Source: Sphingosinicella sp.
GTDB taxonomy: Bacteria > Pseudomonadota > Alphaproteobacteria > Sphingomonadales > Sphingomonadaceae
Length of the DNA: 41,258 nt
NCBI GenBank assembly: GCA_013816585.1
Contig: JACDEE010000022.1
Span: forward strand, 1-41,258
Direction of reading: 5' to 3'
Below, in pieces: positions 32,932 to 39,002 of this stretch. The position numbers and the translations under genes are program-made. The notes beneath the pieces are model-generated. The model did not search any database and had not been told where the DNA came from. It worked only from the letters and a program-made list of their open reading frames with translations. How positions within the stretch are numbered: the stretch's first letter is position 1; each line of letters begins with the position of its first letter.

Positions 32932-33095
32932 TCCGCCTAGCTTCTCGAGCGGAAGTCGATCCAGAACTCATCCCCTATTTGATGCGAAGAATGCGGCAGG
33001 AAACCAACGCCGCAATCCGTGCATCGACGGTCGCGGCCACCACGGCCCATGTAGTCTTGGCCACCGAATATGCCAGGCGCCTTGGGGAAAATTGA
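32928..33095 (+). CDS. Small soluble protein coupled to preceding ORF, 55 aa
   Basis: ATG at 32928 overlaps the upstream TGA. It encodes MIRLASRAEVDPELIPYLMR, RMRQETNAAIRASTVAATTA and HVVLATEYARRLGEN, a helical charged protein without signal. I do not recognise it. The membrane helix protein plus this coupled soluble partner resembles a two-component micro-operon; the role is open. Confidence 0.6.
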   Translation: MIRLASRAEVDPELIPYLMRRMRQETNAAIRASTVAATTAHVVLATEYARRLGEN

Positions 33096-33143
33096 AATTC
33101 TGTACGGGCCTGCGTCCAAGACGCCACTGGCTCCGTATCTAAG

Positions 33144-33172
33144 GGGACGCAAACAAGCGTCCCTAGGGAGAA
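33144..33172 (+). promoter_or_regulatory. Competing hairpins at FAS1 lipoprotein leader
   Basis: GGGACGC (33144-33150) pairs with GCGTCCC (33157-33163) around AAACAA. The last TCCC of this stem can instead pair with the GGGA of the ribosome site through the palindrome TCCCTAGGGA (about 33160-33169), 9-12 bases before the ATG at 33178. The two pairings exclude each other, which would let the leader switch between open and closed ribosome site. This is a sequence-based suggestion only. Confidence 0.45.
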
Positions 33173-33177
33173 TATCC

Positions 33178-33807
33178 ATGAAAAGCTTCATATCGCGCAT
33201 CATCATTCCGCTATCTGCCACTGCCGCCCTCGCGGCATGCGGAGGTGGCGAAGCCGAACCCGCAAACGAGGAAATGGCCGTCGACCAGATCGTCGTTGAA
33301 GAAAATGACGTCGGCCCGGCCAATGGTGTCGTCATGGTGGGCGGCGCCGAGATGCTCCCGAGCAAGACAATCGTCGAGAATGCCTCCCAATCGGCCGATC
33401 ACACGACCCTCGTTTCGGCGGTCAAGGCGGCCGGGCTGGTAGAAACCCTCTCCGGACCTGGGCCGTTCACCGTGTTCGCTCCCACCAACGCTGCGTTTGA
33501 CAAGCTTCCGGACGGCACCGTTCAGTCGCTAGTGAAGCCCGAAGCCAAGAAGATGCTGACCGACATCCTCACTTACCATGTTGTATCCGGTAACATGGAC
33601 TCAGCCGGTCTTAAGGCGGCCATTCAGTCCGGGAACGGGAAGGCGGAGCTCATGACCGTCGCTGGAGGCAAGTTGACGGCTTCCATGAACGGAACCGACA
33701 TTGTGCTGACCGACGCCAAGGGCGGCAAATCAACGGTCACCCAGGCCGACGTGCGACAGTCGAACGGAATCGTCCACGTGGTCGACACAGTGCTGATGCC
33801 GAAATAA
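33178..33807 (+). CDS. Fasciclin (FAS1) domain lipoprotein, 209 aa
   Basis: The signal ends ATAALAACGGG with lipobox Cys at about 21. An acidic linker (EPANEEMAVDQIVVEENDVG) precedes the FAS1 domain: TIVENASQSADHTTLVSAVK (H1 box), GPFTVFAPTNAAFDKLPDGT, DILTYHVVSG and NGIVHVVDTVLMPK (H2 end). FAS1 domains act in adhesion and surface stability. The ribosome site GGGAG lies inside a palindrome. The frame stays open to 33070 but the ATG at 33178 is the supported start. Confidence 0.94.
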   Translation: MKSFISRIIIPLSATAALAACGGGEAEPANEEMAVDQIVVEENDVGPANGVVMVGGAEMLPSKTIVENASQSADHTTLVSAVKAAGLVETLSGPGPFTVFAPTNAAFDKLPDGTVQSLVKPEAKKMLTDILTYHVVSGNMDSAGLKAAIQSGNGKAELMTVAGGKLTASMNGTDIVLTDAKGGKSTVTQADVRQSNGIVHVVDTVLMPK

Positions 33808-33843
33808 TTTCACTCGCCAGATCATTCCTGCTGGCTGAGCCTT

Positions 33844-33872
33844 GGGCGGTCGTTCGGAGACGGCGGCCGCCC
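33844..33872 (+). terminator. GC-rich hairpin after FAS1 gene
   Basis: GGGCGG at 33844-33849 pairs with CCGCCC at 33867-33872, with extra inner pairing possible, followed by TT only. A plausible weak terminator 36 bases after the stop. Confidence 0.4.
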
Positions 33873-33928
33873 TTGTGCCAAGCCATTACGCCCAAGGGCC
33901 GTGCGGACTGCTAAGGTGGACGCCGGGA
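33873..33928. repeat. Dispersed degenerate repeat, copy 1
   Basis: This segment has TTGTGCCA, then CAAGGGCCGTGCGG and GCTAAGGTGGACGCCGG. It closely matches 35396-35450 in the same orientation. The GCTAAGGGTGGAAGGCGG-like core resembles an intergenic repeat type I have seen in sphingomonad genomes. 33929-34091 has no gene. Confidence 0.6.
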
Positions 33929-34091
33929 ATTGTCAGTTGCCTCGAACGTTTTGTTCTGGCCGTTAGCGGAACGTCTGGTCCGAATCCGCTGCGGCGGTAA
34001 CGTCGATGCTTACGCCAGTATAGGATCGCCAGGGCGGTGGTTCTCGGGACTGGCGTAGAGCGTCGGCGCGTCGGACCGACCCCTGTCGAGC

Positions 34092-34781
34092 TTAAGAGGG
34101 TGGGCAGTCGCTCGTCATCAGCTCCTCCAGAAGCGCACCGTTGCGCGCGTCGAAACGCTTGCCCGTATTCTCAGGGCCTTTGATCCGGTCCGTGCGGAAG
34201 AAGCGGTAGGCTGTTCGCATCTCGCACCAAGCGCCAAGGAGGGTCACGCGGGAGAAGAAGAGCAGCGCCAGCGGCCAAACCACCCGATCAGTAACAATGC
34301 CGGCCTCGTCCGCGTAGCTGATGCGAAGCCTCGACCGTTCGCGCACCGCTCGCCTCAGCGCGGCAAGGTGCGGGCCGAAAGCCGTTTCACCGGCCGTTCG
34401 GGAAGGCACTAAAAGGGCCGAGCGCTCCAGTACAGCCGCGAGCGGCGACGGCAGCACGGCCGAGACCTTGGCCAACACGTCGTCGGCTGCCCGTGTGATT
34501 CCTGCGTCGCCCCGATCCCGCGCGAGGCGCGCGCCGAGCACGATGGCCTCGACTTCCTCGACGGTGAACATGAGCGGTGGCAGGTCGTAGCCGGGCCGCA
34601 GAACATAGCCCACGCCGGCCTCGCCCTCTATAGGTACAAGCGATGCCTGAAGGTCGAGCATGTCGCGGTAGATTGTGCGGCGCGACACCTCCAACTCGTC
34701 CGCGAGCGTCTGGGCGGTCACCGGTCCGCGATGGCGGCGCAGCGCCTGGACGATTTGCAGAAGGCGGTCTGCCCGTCTCAT
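34092..34781 (-). CDS. YafY-type helix-turn-helix/WYL-domain regulator, 229 aa
   Basis: The N-terminal HTH_11 reads MRRADRLLQIVQALRRHRGP, TLADELEVSRRTIYRDMLDL with the beta wing EGEAGVGYVLRPGYDLPPL. The middle has FTVEEVEAIVLGARLARDRG and the C-terminal WYL-like region SRLRISYADEAGIVTDRVVW, then VTLLGAWCEMRTAYRFFRTD. Such proteins sense nucleotides or nucleic acid through WYL domains. ATG 34781 is chosen; the frame is open to 34829. It is divergent from the RidA gene at 34932 and probably regulates it. Confidence 0.92.
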   Translation of the reverse strand: MRRADRLLQIVQALRRHRGPVTAQTLADELEVSRRTIYRDMLDLQASLVPIEGEAGVGYVLRPGYDLPPLMFTVEEVEAIVLGARLARDRGDAGITRAADDVLAKVSAVLPSPLAAVLERSALLVPSRTAGETAFGPHLAALRRAVRERSRLRISYADEAGIVTDRVVWPLALLFFSRVTLLGAWCEMRTAYRFFRTDRIKGPENTGKRFDARNGALLEELMTSDCPPS

Positions 34782-34931
34782 CGATCTTCTTTCCCTTCGG
34801 GCAAACACTGCTGACACCATGGTGGCCACAGCGGCCTGCTAGGGCGCGCTTAACGATCATCGCAGAGAGCTCTGACATACCAGACTTCTTCTCGAAGACA
34901 CGTCAATTGCAACGGCACAGGATTTCTCATC

Positions 34932-35360
34932 ATGACCACGGAACCCGCCCCGACCACAGCGAACGTGCTGACCATCGTCAATCCGCAGAGTCTTTTTGAT
35001 CCAGCTGCATTTGGCTACAGCCAAGCCGTGATCGGTTCTGGCGGAGGTCGGATCGCCTACATTTCTGGCCAGGGCGGAGCCGACAGTAGCGGGGCGCTGT
35101 CACCCGATTTTGCGACCCAAGTGGAGCAGGCATATGCTAACCTGCGCGCTGCCATTGAAGGCGTCGGTGCGAAACCGAACCAGGTCATCAAGCTTACGGT
35201 CTTCGTGGTCGATCATGACCAATCCAGGCTTGGCGACTTGACGAGACACGTCGTGGAAACGTTTCAAGAGGCACTGCCGGCACAGACATTGATCCCCGTC
35301 TCCAGACTGGCGCTCGACGGCATGCTGTTCGAGGTGGAGGCCGTGGCAATGCTCGACTAG
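34932..35360 (+). CDS. RidA/YjgF-family protein, 142 aa
   Basis: A Rid-family enamine/imine deaminase-like protein: RIAYISGQGGADSSGALSPD, FATQVEQAYANLRAAIEGVG, NQVIKLTVFVVDHDQSRLG and LIPVSRLALDGMLFEVEAVA. In RidA a conserved Arg near the C-terminus holds the substrate carboxylate; Arg in SRLAL stands at that place. It is trimeric and cytoplasmic in the family. It is divergent from the YafY-type regulator. Confidence 0.92.
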   Translation: MTTEPAPTTANVLTIVNPQSLFDPAAFGYSQAVIGSGGGRIAYISGQGGADSSGALSPDFATQVEQAYANLRAAIEGVGAKPNQVIKLTVFVVDHDQSRLGDLTRHVVETFQEALPAQTLIPVSRLALDGMLFEVEAVAMLD

Positions 35361-35395
35361 TGCGGCCGGGTCGACGCCGCCGACGTCCAGCTCCG

Positions 35396-35450
35396 TTGTG
35401 CCAGGCATTTCGCTCAAGGGTCGTGCGGCCCGCTAAGGGTGGAAGGCGGC
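35396..35450. repeat. Dispersed degenerate repeat, copy 2
   Basis: TTGTGCCAGGCATTTCGCTC, then AAGGGTCGTGCGG and CCGCTAAGGGTGGAAGGCGG repeat the arrangement of 33873-33928 with about three quarters identity by eye. The two copies bracket the YafY/RidA pair as direct repeats about 1.5 kb apart. Confidence 0.6.
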
Positions 35451-35715
35451 CCGAATTCCGGTCTGATCTTCCGCCCCCGATCGTCGCCAAGCCGAGGATA
35501 GCGATGCCAATATAAGAGATTGCGGCTGCCGCTGCGCTGAGGCCGACGCTGGAATAAGTAGCCGCTTTTACGGCTGTAGTCCGCAACATTATGATGCAGT
35601 GCCTCGAACAACGTGCGCAGAGTGTCAGGAAGTGGATCCTTGGCCAGGCGCTCAAGCAAGGCCTCGGCAAGAAGTCCCGCAATCCGTCAAAGCCTGCAAA
35701 CGGTCGGGGGGACAT
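35414..35715 (-). pseudogene. Third cistron of the small operon, frameshifted
   Basis: ATG at 35715 overlaps the preceding stop (TGATG). The annotated frame goes MSPRPFAGFDGLRDF and then runs on antisense to RidA, which is not credible. Shifting at the CCCCCC run gives MSPDRLQALTD, and a second shift gives RIAGLLAEALLERLAKDPLP, DTLRTLFEALHHNVADYSRK, a coherent amphipathic helical protein that stops at 35414. It therefore looks like a real gene broken by two indels. No family is recognised. Confidence 0.45.
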
Positions 35716-35897
35716 CAAGGCTCCTGCATTCTGAAAGTGGCGATCAGCCGGTCGAATTCGGGATAATCTCTGCGCGCCAATGAGGATGCGGCCCGGCTCC
35801 ACAGGGCGTCTTTATCCCGCACGGATTGCAGGCCGGCATTGATAAGGTCCGAGGGGAGAAGGGATTTAGGAACGGAAGTGATCTTTTGCTGGATCAT
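35715..35897 (-). CDS. Unknown small protein, 60 aa
   Basis: ATG at 35897 follows the stop of the upstream gene by five bases. It encodes MIQQKITSVPKSLLPSDLIN, AGLQSVRDKDALWSRAASSL and ARRDYPEFDRLIATFRMQEP. It is helical, without signal peptide. It is the middle gene of the minus-strand unit that starts at the operator-bearing promoter near 36290. Function unknown. Confidence 0.6.
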   Translation of the reverse strand: MIQQKITSVPKSLLPSDLINAGLQSVRDKDALWSRAASSLARRDYPEFDRLIATFRMQEP

Positions 35898-35902
35898 CCG
35901 CG

Positions 35903-36247
35903 CTACCCTGGTTCCCGCAGCTTTGCCCGACCCGTGTGGGTGGACATGATTGCCTGCGCAAAGCCGAACAGGTCGGCGTCTGGAAGCATGTCTTCGCCCA
36001 GGCGGATCAGCTCGGCTTCCGACGAATCGCGGGCGCGTTCGGCGGCGGAGAGCGGGTCGATGTTGGTAAGATAACCGCAATCGTCAACCAAAACGCCGCG
36101 CAGGGTCTCATTTGAAATGTGTCGCTGCACAGCTTCATTCAATTGCTGGCCCGCGCTGCGCTGATCCTGTGCCGCTTCTGCTTCGCGGGTGAGGCGGCGA
36201 AGTGTTTCCGAAATGTGGGGAGAATATGCGTTCACTTGGGGGGACAC
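35903..36247 (-). CDS. Unknown protein, first gene of operator-controlled unit, about 114 aa
   Basis: The open frame extends to a TTG at 36298, but that TTG is the -35 box of the promoter described at 36270-36298. The real start is therefore probably GTG 36247 or GTG 36235, which would make a near-leaderless message. It reads NAYSPHISETLRRLTREAEA, AQDQRSAGQQLNEAVQRHIS, NETLRGVLVDDCGYLTNIDP and ELIRLGEDMLPDADLFGFAQ. It is cytoplasmic, with no recognised domain. The next gene follows five bases later. Confidence 0.6.
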   Translation of the reverse strand: MSPQVNAYSPHISETLRRLTREAEAAQDQRSAGQQLNEAVQRHISNETLRGVLVDDCGYLTNIDPLSAAERARDSSEAELIRLGEDMLPDADLFGFAQAIMSTHTGRAKLREPG

Positions 36248-36269
36248 CGTCGTCTGAATGTAGCTGGTA

Positions 36270-36298
36270 CCTATGCGACGGATTTGTCCGTCAGTCAA
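36270..36298 (-). promoter_or_regulatory. Minus-strand promoter with operator in its spacer
   Basis: On the minus strand TTGACT (36298-36293) is followed after 17 bases by CATAGG (36275-36270). The spacer is almost entirely the palindrome GACGGACAAATCCGTC. The layout copies the plus-strand promoter at 36993-37021. It would drive the small genes 36247-35414 and be shut by the XRE repressor. Confidence 0.6.
36277..36292. promoter_or_regulatory. Operator O4 of XRE repressor
   Basis: GACGGATTTGTCCGTC, a near-perfect palindrome of the CGGAT..TCCG type. It lies in the spacer of the minus-strand promoter. Its start is exactly 30 bases from the next copy at 36307. Confidence 0.7.
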
Positions 36299-36306
36299 GG
36301 GTTATT

Positions 36307-36322
36307 TACGGATTTATCCGTC
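36307..36322. promoter_or_regulatory. Operator O5 of XRE repressor
   Basis: TACGGATTTATCCGTC, the same palindrome type, 30 bases (about three helical turns) from O4 and upstream of the minus-strand promoter. It would allow cooperative binding on one face of DNA. Confidence 0.7.
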
Positions 36323-36357
36323 GTAAGCTAGAATGCGCTTTCCTACAGCTCGGGAGC

Positions 36358-36696
36358 ATGAGACAGGCATGTTCCGATTTTGTTCTCCAGGAGCCGCCGG
36401 TGGATCAGCCAATTTATCTGAGCGAGCCGGGCTGTGCCGGGGGATGCGAACCCTGTCTGCGCGATTGCGCGGTGCTGAAGATTCACCTCAACCTTTGGGA
36501 GAAACGGGAGCTCCGCCTGCTTCGCGCCTGTCATGCCCAGCCGGTCGTATGTGAGAAGCTTCTTCGTCAGTTTTCGGAAGCTCAAGAAGCGCTGCAACGG
36601 CTTCGGCAAGAAATTCGGCTTGTTCAGCGACACTTGCCCGCTTCGGCATATGCGGCAGCGACAGGCCAAGCGCCTCGCGCAGCCTCGCTTCACTGA
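36358..36696 (+). CDS. Doubtful ORF antisense to repressor 3' end
   Basis: A plus-strand frame reads MRQACSDFVLQEPPVDQPIY, CAGGCEPCLRDCAVLKIHLN and LRQFSEAQEALQRLRQEIRL. The first half has a Cys cluster and lies where no other gene is seen (36330-36487). The second half is antisense to the XRE gene. The ribosome site is poor. It could be a small gene divergent from the operator cluster, or a shadow. Confidence 0.25.
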   Translation: MRQACSDFVLQEPPVDQPIYLSEPGCAGGCEPCLRDCAVLKIHLNLWEKRELRLLRACHAQPVVCEKLLRQFSEAQEALQRLRQEIRLVQRHLPASAYAAATGQAPRAASLH

Positions 36697-36934
36697 CGGT
36701 CATGTTGCGGGACAGGCCGAAGATCGACATATCCTGGCCCATCTCCCGGGCCAAAGCGGCCAGAAGACCGACCGACGGGTTGCGGTTACGGCGTTGGATG
36801 ATGTCGTAAACCGCGGATCGGTCGGTATCGTTGGTCGCGGCCTTGGAGAGGCCGCGCTGGCTTAATCCGCCCGTGCTGGTCGCTTTCGCCAACACGCTGA
36901 TCACCAGGTCGAGATCTATCTGATCGGTAGCCAT
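36488..36934 (-). CDS. XRE-family repressor (phage CI-like), 148 aa
   Basis: The helix-turn-helix reads VISVLAKATSTGGLSQRGLS, KAATNDTDRSAVYDIIQRRN and RNPSVGLLAALAREMGQDMS, a Cro/CI-type domain. There is no LexA-like S24 peptidase domain, so SOS self-cleavage is unlikely. The C-terminal tail (AEQAEFLAEAVAALLELPKT) is helical and may dimerise. ATG 36934 has AAGG upstream and is preferred to 36949. Three palindromes lie directly in front (36950-37015), between this gene and the divergent replication-like gene, the layout of a lysogeny switch. Confidence 0.85.
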   Translation of the reverse strand: MATDQIDLDLVISVLAKATSTGGLSQRGLSKAATNDTDRSAVYDIIQRRNRNPSVGLLAALAREMGQDMSIFGLSRNMTVSEARLREALGLSLPHMPKRASVAEQAEFLAEAVAALLELPKTDEEASHIRPAGHDRREAGGAPVSPKG

Positions 36935-36949
36935 CCGTACCTTATGCAT

Positions 36950-36965
36950 GACGGATTAATCCGGA
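36950..36965. promoter_or_regulatory. Operator O1 of XRE repressor
   Basis: GACGGATTAATCCGGA contains the perfect palindrome CGGATTAATCCG. It starts 16 bases upstream of the repressor's ATG, the position for autoregulation. Confidence 0.75.
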
Positions 36966-36970
36966 GCAAT

Positions 36971-36986
36971 AGCGGATATGTCCGTC
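36971..36986. promoter_or_regulatory. Operator O2 of XRE repressor
   Basis: AGCGGATATGTCCGTC, same class, 21 bases (two helical turns) from O1. It lies just upstream of the -35 box of the plus-strand promoter. Confidence 0.75.
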
Positions 36987-36992
36987 AATGGG

Positions 36993-37021
36993 TTGACATG
37001 ACGGATATATCCGACACATAA
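36993..37021 (+). promoter_or_regulatory. Promoter of the replication-like gene with operator O3 in spacer
   Basis: TTGACA at 36993-36998 and ACATAA at 37016-37021 are separated by 17 bases. The spacer holds GACGGATATATCCGAC (37000-37015), the third copy of the palindrome. Repressor bound here would block RNA polymerase directly. The leader to the start at 37087 is about 60 bases. Confidence 0.75.
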
Positions 37022-37086
37022 AGTGAGATGTCTCATCTGCACCCTGAATTCGATTCCCTTGGGCTTGTTGCAGGAAGGGAAGCCGA

Positions 37087-38112
37087 GTGAGCGGCTATGT
37101 TCGGATCCACCGTGGGCTGATCGGTCATCCAGCCTTTCGCAACGATGCCGAAGCCATGGCCTTTGCCTGGCTGATAATGCGCGCGGCGTGGAGGCCGTCC
37201 CGGGTCCGCTACAAGGATCGGATCCTAGATATTGCACGAGGACAGCTCGCCATTTCACAGCGCGACATGGCCAGGGCGCTGGATCGCGACAAGACCTGGG
37301 TCGAACGGCTGTGGAAACGGTTGAAGTCGGAGGCGATGATCGACGCCGCGACCGGGGCGGGCGTCGCCGTAATTACCATCTGCAATTATGACAATTTTCA
37401 GCAATCCGATCGAACGCGCGAGGCGCCGGGCACGGCGGTCGTCGAGGCGGGGACCGAGGCGATTGGTCAGGCAGGTGCGGAGGCGGGCACAAGGCGAGGC
37501 CAAGGCACAGAACAAATAAGGGAAGAATCCAAGAAAGAAGATTCCCCCCAACCCCCCAGGGCAAGAGCTATCGAGAAAAGTGTCTTGCCTGATGATTGGG
37601 CTTTGCCCGCAGTCGCCGATCTCCCGCCCAGGGTGCGCGCCTGCGCCGAGCAATGGACCGTCGCCAGCTACGCGACACGCGGCGAGGAATTCGTGAGCTT
37701 TTGGCGCTCGCGCGGGCGAATGATGAAGGATTGGCGGCTCACCTGGGCCGGACGCGTGGTCGACCTGCACGGGCAGGTGATGCGCGACCAGAAATTCGGG
37801 AACGCGCCGACCGGGGACGCGCAGTCGATGCCCGATGCGGACAGATTGGCAAGCTACGACAAGGGCGCCGCCCTGATGGACCGGCTTAACCGGCCTGAGG
37901 ATGCGGCGGCGTTCAGGGACCAGGCGGTGCGCCTTCGGGGCAGCGGCGCAAAGCCGGTCGGGTCCTGCCTCCCGCCGAAGCTCCGAACCACCAGATCCAG
38001 TCGAAAATGTGAGGAGCCAGGATATGGGCAAGGCAATGCGAGGACGACCGAAAAAAGCGGGCAAGCGAACCAAAACCGGCCGGCTGATCCCGGTGCGGGA
38101 TTATGGCAATGA
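37087..38112 (+). CDS. Phage-type replication-initiator-like protein, 341 aa (end probably frameshifted)
   Basis: The N-terminal ~105 residues form a winged helix typical of phage replisome organiser/O-like proteins: MSGYVRIHRGLIGHPAFRND, EAMAFAWLIMRAAWRPSRVR, LAISQRDMARALDRDKTWVE and VAVITICNYDNFQ. A charged low-complexity linker follows and then a block around WRSRGRMMKDWRLTWAGRVV. The last 50 residues overlap the next gene and look random. One extra G at the GGGG run 37937-37940 would give LRGQRRKAGRVLPPAEAP and a stop at 38012, just before the next ribosome site. Start GTG 37087 follows AAGGGAAG. Confidence 0.78.
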   Translation: MSGYVRIHRGLIGHPAFRNDAEAMAFAWLIMRAAWRPSRVRYKDRILDIARGQLAISQRDMARALDRDKTWVERLWKRLKSEAMIDAATGAGVAVITICNYDNFQQSDRTREAPGTAVVEAGTEAIGQAGAEAGTRRGQGTEQIREESKKEDSPQPPRARAIEKSVLPDDWALPAVADLPPRVRACAEQWTVASYATRGEEFVSFWRSRGRMMKDWRLTWAGRVVDLHGQVMRDQKFGNAPTGDAQSMPDADRLASYDKGAALMDRLNRPEDAAAFRDQAVRLRGSGAKPVGSCLPPKLRTTRSSRKCEEPGYGQGNARTTEKSGQANQNRPADPGAGLWQ

Positions 38113-38629
38113 CCATGTGCAGGCGCTGCGCGAGCGATTCTCGGTATTCCAGGGCGGAAAGGCGGGAAACGAGCTTGGTTGCTGCATCGGCAAAGCCTGG
38201 GCGGCGGGGTTGCTGGAAGGGCATGGCGCAGATGCCCAGGCACTGCGCGACGCGGGCCGGGATTATGCGCGGTTATGGTACGAATATTATGGCCTCAGCC
38301 AGGTCCGCACCAGCCGCTTCGAACGGCATTCGAAGGGCTTCGCCTCCGCCGCGGTTACACCCGATCAGCGCCGGTTTCTCAAGTTGGATGGGATCGTAAG
38401 CGCGCGGCCGTCGGCGCACAGGGACGCCTTTTACGCGCTCTGCGTCGATTATTTCGACAGCGACGCGCTGCCGCCCTTCGTCGATCGGCTGATCAACGAG
38501 CGGCTGATGCTGAAGGGGCTGAAAGTCCCCGGATGCCTTCCGATCAAGGGAGATGCGGAAAGGCTGGAAAAAGCAGCCGTGACATTGCTGGCGATCGTGG
38601 AAGGGGATCGCGTGCGGAAGGCCGCGTGA
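38024..38629 (+). CDS. Phage-type protein of unknown function, 201 aa
   Basis: GAGGAG stands before the ATG at 38024. It opens with a basic stretch (MGKAMRGRPKKAGKRTKTGR). Then come ALRERFSVFQGGKAGNELGC, DYARLWYEYYGLSQVRTSRF and SARPSAHRDAFYALCVDYFD. It is soluble and DNA-binding-like at its N-terminus. I have seen similar proteins next to replication or packaging genes in sphingomonad prophages, without a known role. It belongs to the transcript of the replication-like gene. Confidence 0.72.
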   Translation: MGKAMRGRPKKAGKRTKTGRLIPVRDYGNDHVQALRERFSVFQGGKAGNELGCCIGKAWAAGLLEGHGADAQALRDAGRDYARLWYEYYGLSQVRTSRFERHSKGFASAAVTPDQRRFLKLDGIVSARPSAHRDAFYALCVDYFDSDALPPFVDRLINERLMLKGLKVPGCLPIKGDAERLEKAAVTLLAIVEGDRVRKAA

Positions 38630-38632
38630 CAG

Positions 38633-38830
38633 CTATTTCGGGCGCCCGGTATAGCCTGCGGCTTTGCGCAGTTCGTCTGCGACCATCGGATAGTCGTTGC
38701 TGATCGGGTGACGAAGGCTAAATGCACTGACGTCGTTGACGGATCACTACGCGTCAGCGCCGTCGGTGATCGGAATGCCCTCAGCATGAAGCCGCCGTTC
38801 GAGATGGGCACAAAAAGAAGGGTGGCTATT
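38633..38830 (-). pseudogene. Degraded small gene with two in-frame stops
   Basis: One minus frame reads NSHPSFFCAHLERRLHAEGI, PITDGADA, then TAG TGA (38744-38749), then SVNDVSAFSLRHPISNDYPM and VADELRKAAGYTGRPK to the stop at 38633. Both halves are coding-like and in the same frame, so this is probably one gene killed by nonsense changes or a small deletion. No start is visible and no family is recognised. Confidence 0.4.
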
Positions 38831-39002
38831 TCCGATTAGCGGGCAGCCATTTGCCCTTGGTGCGGCTGGTCACATGAAATTGCCGGCAGCGATCGCATCG
38901 ATAGGGCCGAAGTGGTAGAGACGCGCTGATGGCAGCCGCCATCGCTGCAGCTTCGGAAGGGTAACGCACCTTTTTGGCGCAGACGCTCAATCTGGTGCGC
39001 AT
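38826..39002 (-). CDS. Small zinc-ribbon-like protein, 58 aa
   Basis: It reads MRTRLSVCAKKVRYPSEAAA, MAAAISASLPLRPYRCDRCR and QFHVTSRTKGKWLPANRK. The C-x2-C with a following H matches the small alphaproteobacterial proteins ending Y-R-C-x-x-C-x-x-(W/F)-H-x-T-S. An early Cys may be a further ligand. The ATG at 39002 is chosen over TTG 39026. Such proteins are common on phages and islands. Unknown role. Confidence 0.7.
   Translation of the reverse strand: MRTRLSVCAKKVRYPSEAAAMAAAISASLPLRPYRCDRCRQFHVTSRTKGKWLPANRK

Noticed and set aside
33840-34091. Possible CRISPR or short-repeat array
   Set aside because: Only one degenerate repeat pair 1.5 kb apart is present; there is no regular spacer pattern anywhere in the window.
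35194-35802. 202-residue minus-strand frame across the RidA gene
   Set aside because: Most of it is antisense to RidA. Only the first part near 35715 is discussed, as a frameshifted cistron.
37255-38073. 272-residue minus-strand frame
   Set aside because: Antisense to the replication-like gene; proline- and arginine-rich shadow.
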